A stretch of DNA of 64,000 nucleotides from Bradyrhizobium sp. Arg816 (lineage in GTDB: Bacteria > Pseudomonadota > Alphaproteobacteria > Rhizobiales > Xanthobacteraceae): NCBI RefSeq assembly GCF_029989365.1, contig NZ_JAPRAQ010000002.1, positions 62,001 through 126,000 of the forward strand, written 5' to 3'. Each line of letters begins with the position of its first letter. Positions within the stretch are counted from its first letter, which is position 1. The notes beneath the pieces were generated by a model. The model saw only the letters and a list, made by a program, of their open reading frames with translations. It was not told the origin of the DNA and did not search any database. The translations under genes and the position numbers were made by a program. This document shows positions 48,615 to 57,470 of this stretch, one piece after another.

Positions 48615-49160
48615 TTAGCGCGACAGCGAAATGTTGGCGCCGCGGAACTGGCTGTCCGCGCGCATCGTGACGTTCTGCTTGTTGCCGGACGTCTTCAACG
48701 AGATGTTGGCGTTGAAGCCGGCGGTCGAGGCGACCAGCTCGTAGTTTCCGCCAGCGCCGCGGCCCTGGAGGGAGCCGCTGATGTTGCGGCTGGCCTCGGA
48801 CCAGCTGCCGGCGATGGCGCCGCCTTCGGCCCTGACATTGGCGCCGAGATTGAACTTGTAGGCGTCGCTGGCGCAGGTCAGCGACATCTCCATCGTCGGT
48901 CCGATCGGGGCGTATCTGGCCCGGCAGCGGATCCGCTCGGTCGAGCCGTCATCCAGCGTGACGGTGCCTGCACCGCTCCAGTTGCCCGCCAGCGGGGCGA
49001 ACGGGCTGGACTGGGCCTTGCTCTCAGAGCTGGTGATCCCCACCGCAAACAAAACGGCGGCCGCGATCAGCAGCCGCCGGCTTACGACGCTGGTCCCGAA
49101 CTTCTTACTGGCGCGATGCTTCCCACCGCCCACTGCACGGTATGCCTGCAGATGCTCCAT
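48615..49160 (-). CDS. Exported protein of unknown function
   Basis: 181 residues from ATG 49160. This start lies inside the upstream gene by 56 bases. The N-terminus contains a hydrophobic signal-like segment (RRLLIAAAVLFAVGITSSESKA). The mature part (FAPLAGNWSGAGTVTLDDGS, RCRARYAPIGPTMEMSLTCA, ANISLKTSGNKQNVTMRAD) is beta-rich with two Cys. I recall similar proteins in Bradyrhizobium. No enzymatic motif. The preceding gene encodes a related small exported beta protein, so both may act at the envelope. Confidence 0.7.
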   Translation of the reverse strand: MEHLQAYRAVGGGKHRASKKFGTSVVSRRLLIAAAVLFAVGITSSESKAQSSPFAPLAGNWSGAGTVTLDDGSTERIRCRARYAPIGPTMEMSLTCASDAYKFNLGANVRAEGGAIAGSWSEASRNISGSLQGRGAGGNYELVASTAGFNANISLKTSGNKQNVTMRADSQFRGANISLSR

Positions 49161-49449
49161 TCCACTTCCCCGATCCGGCGTTGCCGCTGAGTTGACCGTT
49201 GGCATATGCACCATTGATCGAAACTTTCACAAGTCCCCCGCTGCCGATGGTGCCGGAAACGTTAGCGCCGGGCGCGGTGATCTTGCCGTCGGCAACCGTC
49301 AGCATGGAGCTCGCGGTCGGCTCGCAGGTGCCGCTCTTGGTGACGATGGTGACGTGCCAGTTGCCATCATAAGGGGTCTGGGCGAAAGCGGGAGCGGCGA
49401 GGGTGATAACTGAAGCGGCACAGAATGCCGCAATGCGACCAAAACGCAT
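49105..49449 (-). CDS. Small exported beta-rich protein
   Basis: 114 residues from ATG 49449. Signal peptide MRFGRIAAFCAASVITLAAPAFAQ. The mature part (YDGNWHVTIVTKSGTCEPT, GTIGSGGLVKVSINGAYANGQL, GASAGIPCSGRWEASR) shows two Cys and repeated Gly turns, suggesting a small beta-sandwich. Its 3' end overlaps the next gene. Function unknown. Confidence 0.75.
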   Translation of the reverse strand: MRFGRIAAFCAASVITLAAPAFAQTPYDGNWHVTIVTKSGTCEPTASSMLTVADGKITAPGANVSGTIGSGGLVKVSINGAYANGQLSGNAGSGKWNGASAGIPCSGRWEASRQ

Positions 49450-49659
49450 GAATTCCGTCCTTGAATCTGTCTGATATGCTGACGCTTATTCGGCCCAAAT
49501 GTGACGGAAATTTGTTGCAATGCCAAAGCGAAAATTGTTCCTGTGGAAACAATGGTTTATTTGTGTTTCCGGCTCCAATTTTCGAAGCAGAATCAACGCG
49601 GCTTCACGTTAAGGGTAAACGTCAGGAGACGACTCAAGGGGACGGACTCAGGAAAGGAC

Positions 49660-50247
49660 TCACGAAAGACTTGGCGCCAAGGTCGCGAACTGCTCGTCCT
49701 GAACCTTGGAGGGCAGCGCCTTGTGGACCTTCACGTAGTCGATCACGTCGGCCAGCAGCTTGAGGCCGAGCGGAGCGAGCGCGCGCTCCCAGAGCTCGCG
49801 AGCCGTCTCGCCCTTCCTGACGAAGCACCAGTCCTGGGCGGCGATGGCACCGGCGTCCATGCGGTCGGCAAGATGATAGATCGTGCCGCCGGCGACCGGA
49901 TCGCCTTCCTTGATGGTCCATTCCACGGCGGCTTTGCCCCGATGACGCGGCAGCAGCGAGGGATGATAGCCGATCCCGCCGAACTTCGCGGCGGCCAGGG
50001 CGTCCTTGCCGATCCGGGCGTGGCTGTGGGCGGTGATGATCAGGTCGGTGTCGGGGCCGATTTCGGAGGCGACCACCAGCTTCGGATTGGCCTGGACCGC
50101 CACATCGATGCCGGCCGCCTTGGCGCTCGCGGCGAGGCGATCCTCGGCGTCGGCCACGACGACCCGCACGATCGAGACGCCGTGCTCCCGGAGCATGTTC
50201 AGGGTGGTCACGCCGAAATGGCGGGAGCCGACGAGGGTAATGCGCAT
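49660..50247 (-). CDS. Formyltransferase-family protein
   Basis: 195 residues from ATG 50247. The N-terminal half is a Rossmann-like formyltransferase fold (MRITLVGSRHFGVTTLNML). The loop GGIGYHPSLLPRHRGKAAVEW carries the His and Arg near the catalytic site of 10-formyl-tetrahydrofolate transferases. GGTIYHLADRMDAGAI follows. It is much shorter than Fmt (about 310), because the C-terminal OB domain is missing. It therefore probably formylates a sugar nucleotide or other small substrate, not Met-tRNA. Confidence 0.82.
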   Translation of the reverse strand: MRITLVGSRHFGVTTLNMLREHGVSIVRVVVADAEDRLAASAKAAGIDVAVQANPKLVVASEIGPDTDLIITAHSHARIGKDALAAAKFGGIGYHPSLLPRHRGKAAVEWTIKEGDPVAGGTIYHLADRMDAGAIAAQDWCFVRKGETARELWERALAPLGLKLLADVIDYVKVHKALPSKVQDEQFATLAPSLS

Positions 50248-50436
50248 GGGTGTCCGATCCGTCTCGCAACTGCGTCATCCCCCGATAACACGTCGGTGCG
50301 TCCTGTCACCAGCCGCGGGAGGTTTGTGCCGGTTATCAACAATGCACCGGGCGCGGGGCGCGACGGACTCCGCGATTGCGCGGCCGGCCGTCCCGGTGCT
50401 TCCATGCGCGTATTGCACCGTATCAGGAGCGAGCGC

Positions 50437-50721
50437 ATGCGGAGTGCGTGGTTTTTCCTTCTCGCGGCACTGAGCGTGGCCACGCCCGCGCGCGCCGGCG
50501 GGCCGTACCCGGCGGTCCCGCCCGAGGTCGGGGTGGCGCCCTTCATCGGTCCGACATGGGATGCCTATCGTTGCGCCGAAGGGCCGGTCTATAATTTCTA
50601 CCACGACGCCTATTACGGCGAGGAGCCGCCCGCACTCTATCGCGGCTACGCCTACAGGCCGTACTACCGCTACAGCGCCTACCGCAGGCTGCCGCGGAAG
50701 TATTTTTGCGTCACGGACTAG
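50437..50721 (+). CDS. Small exported Tyr/Pro-rich protein
   Basis: 94 residues from ATG 50437, with AGGAG about nine bases upstream. A signal peptide (MRSAWFFLLAALSVATPARA) is followed by a Pro/Tyr-rich mature part (YPAVPPEVGVAPFIGPTWDAYR, then YYGEEPPALYRGYAYRPYYRYSAY). Such low-complexity small exported proteins are common in rhizobial genomes. No function can be assigned. Confidence 0.7.
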   Translation: MRSAWFFLLAALSVATPARAGGPYPAVPPEVGVAPFIGPTWDAYRCAEGPVYNFYHDAYYGEEPPALYRGYAYRPYYRYSAYRRLPRKYFCVTD

Positions 50722-50870
50722 CGTTGCCGGGCGGCCACATCGACAGCAAATGATCTATCCGTCGGTTCCTCTGTTTCATTTCTAACATAAGCAGCCCCCG
50801 TGTCCCGCTACAATGCACCAACCGGGGCTGGCCAAATTTGATTCCGAATCCGTTTTCGAACCCGGCTTTG

Positions 50871-50900
50871 GCCGCTGGCGAGCAATCGCCAGCGGCTTTT
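50871..50900 (+). terminator. Strong intrinsic terminator in a gene-free stretch
   Basis: GCCGCTGGCGA, four bases, TCGCCAGCGGC, then TTTT. The perfect 11-bp stem lies about 150 bases after the nearest gene on this strand. It implies a transcript ending here, either a long 3' UTR of the Tyr-rich gene or a separate small RNA from about 50.75 kb. The rest of the 335-base gap 50722-51056 shows nothing else. Confidence 0.8.
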
Positions 50901-51056
50901 CATGCCGGCCATCACGAATTCATCAAACGGTAACGCGTTCTCAACCTGCCTGTCGTATCGACGAATCCGTCGCGGATTTGTATTGCGTACCGCGACACCA
51001 AAAATGTCTCGCCGGCGTGGGTGCGCCGCGTGGGCTTTTTTGCCGGGACCGATTTC

Positions 51057-51320
51057 ATGCCGAGCGCAATTGAGCAGATCGTGGACGCCTATGTGCGGCT
51101 GAAGAACCGCCGTGGGCTCGACGAGCTGATGATGCACAGGCAGCGGCTCGCGGTCGATCTGAAGAGCAGGTCCGGCTATGATTTCAGCCTGCCGATCGGC
51201 AAGATCGATGAGGAGATCGCGATCATCGAGGAGGGGCTCAGCCGGCTGAAGGCTCAGTCTCCGGATCCCCGCGGATACGTCCGATCTGACGCGCTCAGTC
51301 GCGCCGGCCACCGTCGATGA
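51057..51320 (+). CDS. Small helical hypothetical protein
   Basis: 87 residues from ATG 51057. It is helical and charged (IEQIVDAYVRLKNRRGLDELMMHRQRLAVDLKSRSG, followed by IDEEIAIIEEGLSRLKA). No signal peptide and no known family. The last 26 bases overlap the convergent gene's end. Similar short proteins occur in Bradyrhizobium in my recollection. Confidence 0.6.
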   Translation: MPSAIEQIVDAYVRLKNRRGLDELMMHRQRLAVDLKSRSGYDFSLPIGKIDEEIAIIEEGLSRLKAQSPDPRGYVRSDALSRAGHRR

Positions 51321-51597
51321 CGGTGAACAGCGGCCGTGCCTGGGTCGGCTCGACCAGAAGTTCCTCCACCAGCGCGGCTGCCGCATCGACATATTTGCGC
51401 GTCGGTTTGTCGAGCTCGCGTTTGGCCTCGTCGTCGAGCGCGACCTTTGCGGCCTCGACCAGCTTGCGCATGCGCGCCGCATGGTCGTCGCCCGCCGTCA
51501 GCGTCGCGCGCGCCAGCGAGCGCAGCACGAACAGCTCGCCTTCGAGGCGGAGCAGGCGGTCGTTGAGCCTGGTGAGGACGGCGTTGAGATCGGCCAT
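51295..51597 (-). CDS. Coiled-coil hypothetical protein
   Basis: 100 residues from ATG 51597 (MADLNAVLTRLNDRLLRLEGE). The N-terminal part is a heptad coiled coil, followed by a second helical part (AARMRKLVEAAKVALDDEAKRELDKP, then DAAAALVEELLV). No catalytic motif. It is convergent with the preceding small helical gene and overlaps its end. Confidence 0.6.
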   Translation of the reverse strand: MADLNAVLTRLNDRLLRLEGELFVLRSLARATLTAGDDHAARMRKLVEAAKVALDDEAKRELDKPTRKYVDAAAALVEELLVEPTQARPLFTVIDGGRRD

Positions 51598-51800
51598 AGC
51601 TGCTGTTCGTCGCGGAGGATCCATCCTGATCTAGCGGCGATCGGTGAACGGAATCCAAACGCCATTGGCGCAATTGGGTTGATCTCCGGCGTCTCCGGGC
51701 AGCAGCGATGCCGCCGATGTGAGACATCGTGACGTTGCGATGCGTCGTCCCAGCGTGGTTCCCGCACCACATTGGGCCCGGGTGGACGTCTGGAGCGCGT

Positions 51801-52016
51801 ATGATGCGGTCTATCCTGGCTTTGGTCCTCCTGATTTCAACATGCGCGTCGGCGGCTGCCGGACCGGCGCATCATGCCCGCCCGCGCCATCACGTCGTCG
51901 TCCATCTGCCCCAGGACGCGCCGGTCCCGCCCGGCTGGTACAAATTTCCCGGGTATCCCCCGATCCCGCCGTCGGAGAACAGGAATCTCGATCCCTCCAA
52001 TTTCGGCGGGGGTTGA
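51801..52016 (+). CDS. Small exported His/Pro-rich protein
   Basis: 71 residues from ATG 51801. Signal peptide MMRSILALVLLISTCASAAA. The mature part is His- and Pro-rich (HHARPRHHVVVHLPQDAPVPPGW). It resembles the exported gene at 57690 in signal peptide and HHAR-like start. Function unknown; metal binding by the His cluster is a guess. Confidence 0.6.
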   Translation: MMRSILALVLLISTCASAAAGPAHHARPRHHVVVHLPQDAPVPPGWYKFPGYPPIPPSENRNLDPSNFGGG

Positions 52017-52022
52017 TCGAAG

Positions 52023-54068
52023 CTAAGGCGCGGTTCGGGCGAGATAGTCGCGGGCGAAGGCGAGATACCAGTCGAGGCAGGCGGGATTGGCCATCGCCTC
52101 CTTGTTGATGATTTTTTCGACGGGCTGGCCGAGCAGCAGCTTCTTGATCGGCAGCTCCTGCTTCTTGCCCGAGAGCGTGCGCGGGATCTCGGCGACGGCA
52201 AAGATCTCGTTCGGCAGGAATCGCCGGGACAGGCCGGCCTCGATCGCCTTGTTGATCCTGGCCTGCATCGCAGCGTCGAAGGCTGTGCCCTCGCGCAGCA
52301 CCACGAACAGCGGCATGTAGCTGTCGCGGCCGAGATATTCGAGATCGACGACGAGGCTATCCAGCACCTCCGGCAGCGCTTCGATCGCGGAATAGAGCTC
52401 GCTCGTGCCCATGCGCAGGCCGTGCCGGTTGATGGTCGCATCGCTGCGGCCATAGATGATGCAGGAGCCGTCCGGATTGACCTTGAGCCAGTCACCGTGC
52501 CGCCACACCGGCCCGCGGCCGCTGCCGTCGAAATTGTCCGGATAGGTCTCGAAATAGCTGGCGCGATAGCGCGCATCGCCCTGGTCGTTCCAGAAACGGA
52601 GCGGCATCGAGGGCATCGGCTCGGTACAGACGAGCTCGCCGACCTCGTCGATGACGGCGCGGCCCTGCTCGCTGAAGGCTTCGACCGCCGCGCCGAGCAG
52701 GCGGCATTGCATCGCGCCCGGTGTCTGCGGCAGTTCGCGGTTGCCGCCGATGAAGGCGCCGGCAAAATCGGTGCCGCCGGAGATGTTCGCCCACCAGATG
52801 TCGGCCTGCGCCTTGCTGCCGTTGATTTTCGACAACGCCGCGAAGCGATCGTTGAACCAGGCTTGCGTATCGGCGCCGAGCGGCGAGCCGGTCGAGCCGA
52901 GGCAGCGCAGCCGCGACAGATCGCCGGCCGCTGTGAGATCGATCTCGGCCTTGGCGCAGTTGGCGAAGAATGCCGCGCCGGCGCCGAAGAAGGTCGCTTT
53001 CGACTGTGCCACGAACCGCCACAGCGTGGTCCAGTCCGGCTTGTCCTTGGTGCCGCCCGGGCTGCCGTCGAAGATGCAGCAGGTGGTGCCGCTGAGCAGG
53101 CCGCCGACCTGCGAATTCCACATGATCCAGCCGGTCGAAGAGTACCAGTGATAGCGCTCGCCGAACGAGTTCTCGTGGTAGGAGCAGCCGAGGTCGTTGT
53201 GCAGGCCCAGCAGCGCCAGCACCACGATGACGATGCCGCCATGGCCATGCACGATCGGTTTCGGCAGGCCGGTGGTGCCGCTGGAATAGACAATCCAGAG
53301 CGGATGATCGAACGGCAGCCAGGCCGGCTCGAACGCGTCGATCGCGGCGCCTGTCCTTGCGACGATGTCGGCGAGCAGGGCGTCCGGCGCTGCGGGCGCG
53401 GCCTCGCTGTGCAGGATGACGTGCTCGACCGTCGGCAGCGACCGCCGCAGCTCGGCGACGACGTCCTTGCGATCATGCCGGCGGCCGGCATAGGTGACGG
53501 CGTCGCAGGCGATCAGCACCTTCGGCTCGATCTGCTTGAAGCGGTCGATCACGGCGGGTGCAGCCATGTCGGGCGCGCAGACGCTCCAGACCGCGCCGAT
53601 GCTGGCGCTCGCCAGAAACGCGATGATGGTTTCGGGGATGTTGGGCAGGTAGGCCGCGATCCGGTCGCCAGGCTTGATACCCCAGTCCTTGAGATGCAGT
53701 GCGAGCGCCGCCGCCTTGCGCCGCAGCTCCGGCCAGCTCGTTTCGTCGAGCTTGCCGTCCTCGCCGCTACTGACGATCGCGGGCAGGCCGGCGGCGTCGG
53801 CGGCCTCGACATGCCGGAACACCTGCCGCGCATAGTTGACCCGCGCGCCGGGAAACCACACCGCGCCCGGCATCTTGCGCTCGGTGATCACCGCCGCAAA
53901 CGGCGTCGGCGATTGCAGATCGTAATAGTCCCAGATGCTGCGCCAGAAGCCGTCGAGATCGCGCACCGACCACTGCCGCATCTCCTCGTAATTCGCAAAG
54001 GAGAGGCCACGCTGCTCGGCGAGCCAGTTGCGGTAGAGGGCGATCTGGGGAACGAAGGGTGCGGTCAT
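52023..54068 (-). CDS. Acetoacetate-CoA ligase
   Basis: 681 residues from ATG 54068. It belongs to the adenylate-forming (ANL) superfamily: the P-loop YSSGTTGLPKPIVHGHGG, then FVCTEPMPSMPLRFWND-like core motifs, a hinge-region Asp in YGRSDATINRHGLRMGT, and a C-terminal catalytic Lys in RTLSGKKQELPIKKLL. The N-terminal layout (FVPQIALYRNWLAEQRGLSF, FWRSIWDYYDLQSP) and length match acetoacetyl-CoA synthetases, which activate acetoacetate for use of ketone bodies or PHB degradation products. No PHB gene is adjacent. Confidence 0.93.
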   Translation of the reverse strand: MTAPFVPQIALYRNWLAEQRGLSFANYEEMRQWSVRDLDGFWRSIWDYYDLQSPTPFAAVITERKMPGAVWFPGARVNYARQVFRHVEAADAAGLPAIVSSGEDGKLDETSWPELRRKAAALALHLKDWGIKPGDRIAAYLPNIPETIIAFLASASIGAVWSVCAPDMAAPAVIDRFKQIEPKVLIACDAVTYAGRRHDRKDVVAELRRSLPTVEHVILHSEAAPAAPDALLADIVARTGAAIDAFEPAWLPFDHPLWIVYSSGTTGLPKPIVHGHGGIVIVVLALLGLHNDLGCSYHENSFGERYHWYSSTGWIMWNSQVGGLLSGTTCCIFDGSPGGTKDKPDWTTLWRFVAQSKATFFGAGAAFFANCAKAEIDLTAAGDLSRLRCLGSTGSPLGADTQAWFNDRFAALSKINGSKAQADIWWANISGGTDFAGAFIGGNRELPQTPGAMQCRLLGAAVEAFSEQGRAVIDEVGELVCTEPMPSMPLRFWNDQGDARYRASYFETYPDNFDGSGRGPVWRHGDWLKVNPDGSCIIYGRSDATINRHGLRMGTSELYSAIEALPEVLDSLVVDLEYLGRDSYMPLFVVLREGTAFDAAMQARINKAIEAGLSRRFLPNEIFAVAEIPRTLSGKKQELPIKKLLLGQPVEKIINKEAMANPACLDWYLAFARDYLARTAP

Positions 54069-54261
54069 TGCGCGTCGGCTTCTGATGCGGGGAGAGCGAG
54101 TTTATCCGGTGTCGCGGCGTAGCAGAAGCCGCTCTCGATGGCCGGATGGCAGGCATGACGTCGCCTTCTCGCGGCGCATTTCGCCCGAGTCATGCGTCGT
54201 CCTTTTGCCCTCGTCGAAGCAAGGGCGCAGTAGAGGTGACCGGTGTTTTGCCCGACGGCAG

Positions 54262-54417
54262 CTACGGGTTGATCGTCTTCATGCAAACCGGCTCACTATT
54301 GGGGATGCTCTTGCATTTCCAATTTGAGCCGAAGCCTGTGGCTTGATTGGCGGATGGGAACCACACAAGCACGACAGCGGAAATGCAAATCAGGGCGAGC
54401 GCGAACAAGATTCCCAT
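54262..54417 (-). CDS. Small membrane-anchored protein
   Basis: 51 residues from ATG 54417 (MGILFALALICISAVVLVWFPS), or 71 from ATG 54477. One transmembrane helix is followed by ATGFGSNWKCKSIPNSEPVCMK, with two cysteines. I recall similar short proteins (MGILxALALIxISAVV and a CxxxPNSEPVC tail) in Bradyrhizobium. Function unknown. Confidence 0.6.
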   Translation of the reverse strand: MGILFALALICISAVVLVWFPSANQATGFGSNWKCKSIPNSEPVCMKTINP

Positions 54418-54481
54418 CGTCTCGGCCCGCGTCGGACATCTTCCAAGCCAACTTATTTTTCGTTTGTTGAGCTCCACTGGC

Positions 54482-54709
54482 CTACCAACCCACTCCCGCC
54501 CATCGTCTGCCGAACACCGGCGGCTTGGTCTTCACCGCCGACCAGCCGAAGAAGTGATGCTTCCCCGACCAGGTGTGCACCACGCCGCTGCAGATGCTGC
54601 ACTTGAAGCTGCCGGTGTGGGCTTCGCTGTGCTCTTCCCGTGTCGCGGTGTAGTTCATGCTGCAACCCGCGCAGGTGAATTCTTCGGTCGTCCAGATGCT
54701 GTTGGCCAT
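54482..54709 (-). CDS. Small zinc-ribbon protein
   Basis: 75 residues from ATG 54709. Two CxxC knuckles (EEFTCAGCSMNY and GSFKCSICSGVVHTW) suggest a zinc ribbon, followed by HHFFGWSAVKTKPP. No further function evident. It lies next to the small membrane protein on the same strand. Confidence 0.7.
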   Translation of the reverse strand: MANSIWTTEEFTCAGCSMNYTATREEHSEAHTGSFKCSICSGVVHTWSGKHHFFGWSAVKTKPPVFGRRWAGVGW

Positions 54710-55108
54710 TGCACGTCAGTGTTCTTGGATGCGTTGTGGGAAGCGTAGGTGCGTGCCTTTGCAGCCGCGTAAACCGGCGCGCGGAAATCCGGTTAATTGT
54801 CGTTAGCCAACCCCTGCGTGCAGCCGGTCGGACCGGTCCTTGTCGTGGATCGCGCAAGTGTAGCGCCGAAAGCCGGGCGCTACGTTTGGCTCGGGCGCGT
54901 AGTGTATGCCGCGATGAATGCCGGTGCGGCGATCGGGCTCTTTGCGGCGGTGCGCCATCGCTTCCAAATGCGCATCGGGCCGAAACGTTCGCTGATCCGG
55001 GGGCCGTCGCGGGCCCGGTCGTCTTGACGCCGGATGCGCGGCTGGCAATAACGCTTTGCCGCGCAAGTGCCGGAACCCCGCGTCAATGCCGCAAGGAAAG
55101 GCGTGCCC
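54710..55108. other. Gene-free stretch before the AI-2E family gene
   Basis: 399 bases. Frames crossing it show poor protein composition. I see no strong hairpin or repeat. It must contain the promoter of the permease gene to the right and that of the zinc-ribbon gene to the left. Confidence 0.5.
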
Positions 55109-56188
55109 GTGAAAAGTCTCCGTCAGCTCCTGACGGGAGAGGACATCATCCAGCTCCTGATCCGGGTCGGCCTGCTTGGCCTGCTGATCATCTGGACCTT
55201 CCTGATCATCCGCCCGTTCGTACCGATCCTGGCCTGGAGCGCCGTGCTCGCGGTCGCGTTCTATCCGGCCTTCAGCTGGGTCGCCAAGATCCTCGGCGGC
55301 CGCCCGAAGACCGCGGCCGCGATCCTCACCCTGATCACGCTCGGCATCGTCATTGGCCCGGCGACCTGGCTCGGCCTCAGCGCGGTGGACGGTGCGCGCG
55401 AACTGGCGAAGCAGCTCGGCACCGGCGATCTCGCGCTGCAGTCGGCGCCGGAGCAGCTCAAGTCGTGGCCGGTGGTCGGCCCTTGGCTCTTTGATCTCTG
55501 GGATCAGGCCTACAACAACATCCGTGCGGTGCTGCGCGAGGTCGCGCCCTATCTCCAGCCGCTGGCGGGACCCTTGTTGTCGCTTGCGGGCGATGCGAGC
55601 CTCGGCACGCTGCAGTTTCTGGTCTCGGTGTTCGTCGCCGGTTTCCTGTTTCCGCACGGGCCGCGGCTGGTTGCGGCCGGGCGCGGCTTCCTGTTTCGCA
55701 TCGTGCCCGAGCAGAGCGAGCATTTTCTCGAGCTTGGGGGCGCCACCATCCGCGCCGTGGCGCAAGGCGTGATCGGCGTCGCCATCGTGCAGGCGCTGCT
55801 CGCCGGCATCGGCTTCAAGATGGCCGCCGTGCCGAGCGCCGGCCTGCTCGCCTTCATCGTGCTATTGCTGTCGATCGTGCAGATCGGCGCGTTCCTGGTG
55901 ATCCTGCCGGTGATCATCTGGATCTGGACCGCCAAGGACGTCACCACGGCGCTGCTGCTCACCGTGTTTCTCGTCCTCGTCGGCTTCATCGACACCATGT
56001 TGAAGCCGCTGGTGATGGGGCGCGGCCTCACCACGCCGACCATCGTGATCTTCGTCGGCGTGATCGGCGGCACGCTCGCCCACGGCATCGTCGGCCTGTT
56101 CATCGGGCCGATCATCCTGTCGGTGGCCTGGGAGTTGATGATGGCCTGGATCAGGACCGAGGACCGGGCGGCGGCGAGCGAAAGCTGA
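55109..56188 (+). CDS. AI-2E family (PerM/YdiK-type) membrane protein
   Basis: 359 residues from GTG 55109 (MKSLRQLLTGEDIIQLLIRV), with AAGGAAAGG about nine bases before. The upstream frame (to 55067) lacks hydrophobic logic. About eight membrane segments; the first pair is LLGLLIIWTFLIIRPFVPILAWSAVLAVAF. The loop region QSAPEQLKSWPVVGPWLFDLWDQ is followed by the typical FIDTMLKPLVMGRGLTTPTIVIFVGVIGGTLAHGIVGLFIGPIIL. Members are putative transporters, one of which exports autoinducer-2. A specific substrate cannot be given. Confidence 0.88.
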   Translation: MKSLRQLLTGEDIIQLLIRVGLLGLLIIWTFLIIRPFVPILAWSAVLAVAFYPAFSWVAKILGGRPKTAAAILTLITLGIVIGPATWLGLSAVDGARELAKQLGTGDLALQSAPEQLKSWPVVGPWLFDLWDQAYNNIRAVLREVAPYLQPLAGPLLSLAGDASLGTLQFLVSVFVAGFLFPHGPRLVAAGRGFLFRIVPEQSEHFLELGGATIRAVAQGVIGVAIVQALLAGIGFKMAAVPSAGLLAFIVLLLSIVQIGAFLVILPVIIWIWTAKDVTTALLLTVFLVLVGFIDTMLKPLVMGRGLTTPTIVIFVGVIGGTLAHGIVGLFIGPIILSVAWELMMAWIRTEDRAAASES

Positions 56189-56223
56189 GCTGCTCGCACG
56201 GGCTGTGGTCAAAGCGCCCCGCG

Positions 56224-56249
56224 AACTTGTCTATTCAACTAGACAAGTT
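56224..56249. promoter_or_regulatory. Perfect 26-bp palindromic operator candidate
   Basis: AACTTGTCTA (56224-56233), TTCAAC, TAGACAAGTT (56240-56249): both 10-base arms match exactly. It lies 36 bases before the Nudix gene. The CTTGTCTA/TAGACAAG arms resemble GntR-type operators. No U-tract follows, so it is not a terminator. Confidence 0.65.
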
Positions 56250-56285
56250 ACGATAGGGCGATTCTGTTTTCGATCTACGGCAGTA

Positions 56286-56678
56286 ATGGCGAAGTCTTCC
56301 AAGCTGGTTGCCGCAAAACGCGGCAAGGTATTGTTGGTCAGACGGCGGTCGGACGGCCTGTGGATGTTCCCGGGCGGCCGCAAGCGTTCGCGCGAGTCCG
56401 ACAAGGACTGCCTGCGGCGGGAGATCAAGGAGGAGCTGCCCAAGCTGAAGCTCGGCCGGATCAGCCTGTGGAAGGAAGTGACGGCCAGGAATAAGCGCTC
56501 CGGTCGCAAGATGAGCGACGCGATCTTCATCGCCAAGGGTGCCAAGGGCAGGCTCGAGATCGGCGACAAGAAGGAGATCGACCGCGCCGCCTGGCAGAAG
56601 CCGCGGGGCATCCGCCTGACGCCGACCTCGCGCTACATCCGCGATCGGCTGTTTCCGAGCAAGCCGCGGCGCCAGTGA
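56286..56678 (+). CDS. Nudix hydrolase
   Basis: 130 residues from ATG 56286. The Nudix box is GGRKRSRESDKDCLRREIKEELPKL, with the REIKEEL core binding metal. The first strands read KVLLVRRRSDGLWMFPGG. Members hydrolyse nucleoside diphosphates linked to a moiety X, such as oxidised nucleotides or ADP-ribose. A palindromic operator lies just upstream. The nearby AI-2E gene ends 35 bases before the palindrome. Confidence 0.9.
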   Translation: MAKSSKLVAAKRGKVLLVRRRSDGLWMFPGGRKRSRESDKDCLRREIKEELPKLKLGRISLWKEVTARNKRSGRKMSDAIFIAKGAKGRLEIGDKKEIDRAAWQKPRGIRLTPTSRYIRDRLFPSKPRRQ

Positions 56679-56818
56679 GGAGGGGGGGCCGCGTCTTCGC
56701 GGCGCCTGTGCGACAAATCGCCCGCTGGTCCACAACACGAGCCCGAAATCGACAGATCATCGTGCGGTCAGGTCGGCCTACCGCGTCGTGGTCTGATCGA
56801 GACGGCCCCAGCCGGCTG

Positions 56819-57061
56819 CTATTGCTTGACCGCCAGCGTGTCCAGGCAATGGTTGAGATAGACGGTACGATCCCTGGGCAGCACCTTGTCGAGATCCGCC
56901 TTCAGCGCGCATTCGCGTTGCCGCATCTGCTCGGCCCGGCGCTTCTCGGCCGCCTCGCGATATTCGGGGGCAACCTTGTTGGGATCGACCAGCGCCTGCG
57001 AGCCGGCGGGAGCGGTCACGGCGAGCGCGATGGCGGCGATGATGATAATGTACTGCTTCAA
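56819..57061 (-). CDS. Small exported protein of unknown function
   Basis: 80 residues from TTG 57061, chosen because GGAGG lies six bases before it. The signal peptide is MKQYIIIIAAIALAVTAPAG. The mature part (VAPEYREAAEKRRAEQMRQRECALKADLDKVLP, then VYLNHCLDTLAV) is helical and has two Cys. An ATG upstream (57085) is possible but poorly spaced. Function unknown. Confidence 0.6.
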   Translation of the reverse strand: MKQYIIIIAAIALAVTAPAGSQALVDPNKVAPEYREAAEKRRAEQMRQRECALKADLDKVLPRDRTVYLNHCLDTLAVKQ

Positions 57062-57227
57062 ATGAGCCTCCGTAAAAGGGCTCATGCTAGCGCGAGGGTA
57101 GCGGGGGCTCAAACGGCAAGTGCGGTGGGACGACCGATAGCGCAGCCTGCGTCCGAGAGGCTGTCGGTGGAGTCGGTTTTTCAGCGACCTGAAGTCGGCC
57201 AAGCGAAGTCGGCCAAGTGAAGTCCAT

Positions 57228-57470
57228 TCACTTCGACGCGTGGTCGATCTTGTGCCCGAGATGCCCGGTGTCGTGATCGCGACGCAATTGGCTCAGCGAG
57301 GTCTCGTTTAATTGATGCAAGACCTCGCTGAGCGGCGTCGCATCGGGATAACCGGCCGCAAATGCCTTTCCGTAGATCTTCCGCAACGTACCGACCAGCG
57401 TGTTGCCATGCTTCTTGCTGATCGCGCCATCCTTGTCCCGATGGCGGCCGTCCAGGCCCGGTTCCTTCAT
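57228..57470 (-). CDS. Conserved small protein of rhizobial type
   Basis: 80 residues from ATG 57470 (MKEPGLDGRHRDKDGAISKKHGNT). It continues LVGTLRKIYGKAFAAGY and LSEVLHQLNETSLSQLRRDHDTGHLG. I recall near-identical short proteins throughout Bradyrhizobium, but no function. It is basic and soluble, with no motif that suggests an activity. Confidence 0.72.
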   Translation of the reverse strand: MKEPGLDGRHRDKDGAISKKHGNTLVGTLRKIYGKAFAAGYPDATPLSEVLHQLNETSLSQLRRDHDTGHLGHKIDHASK

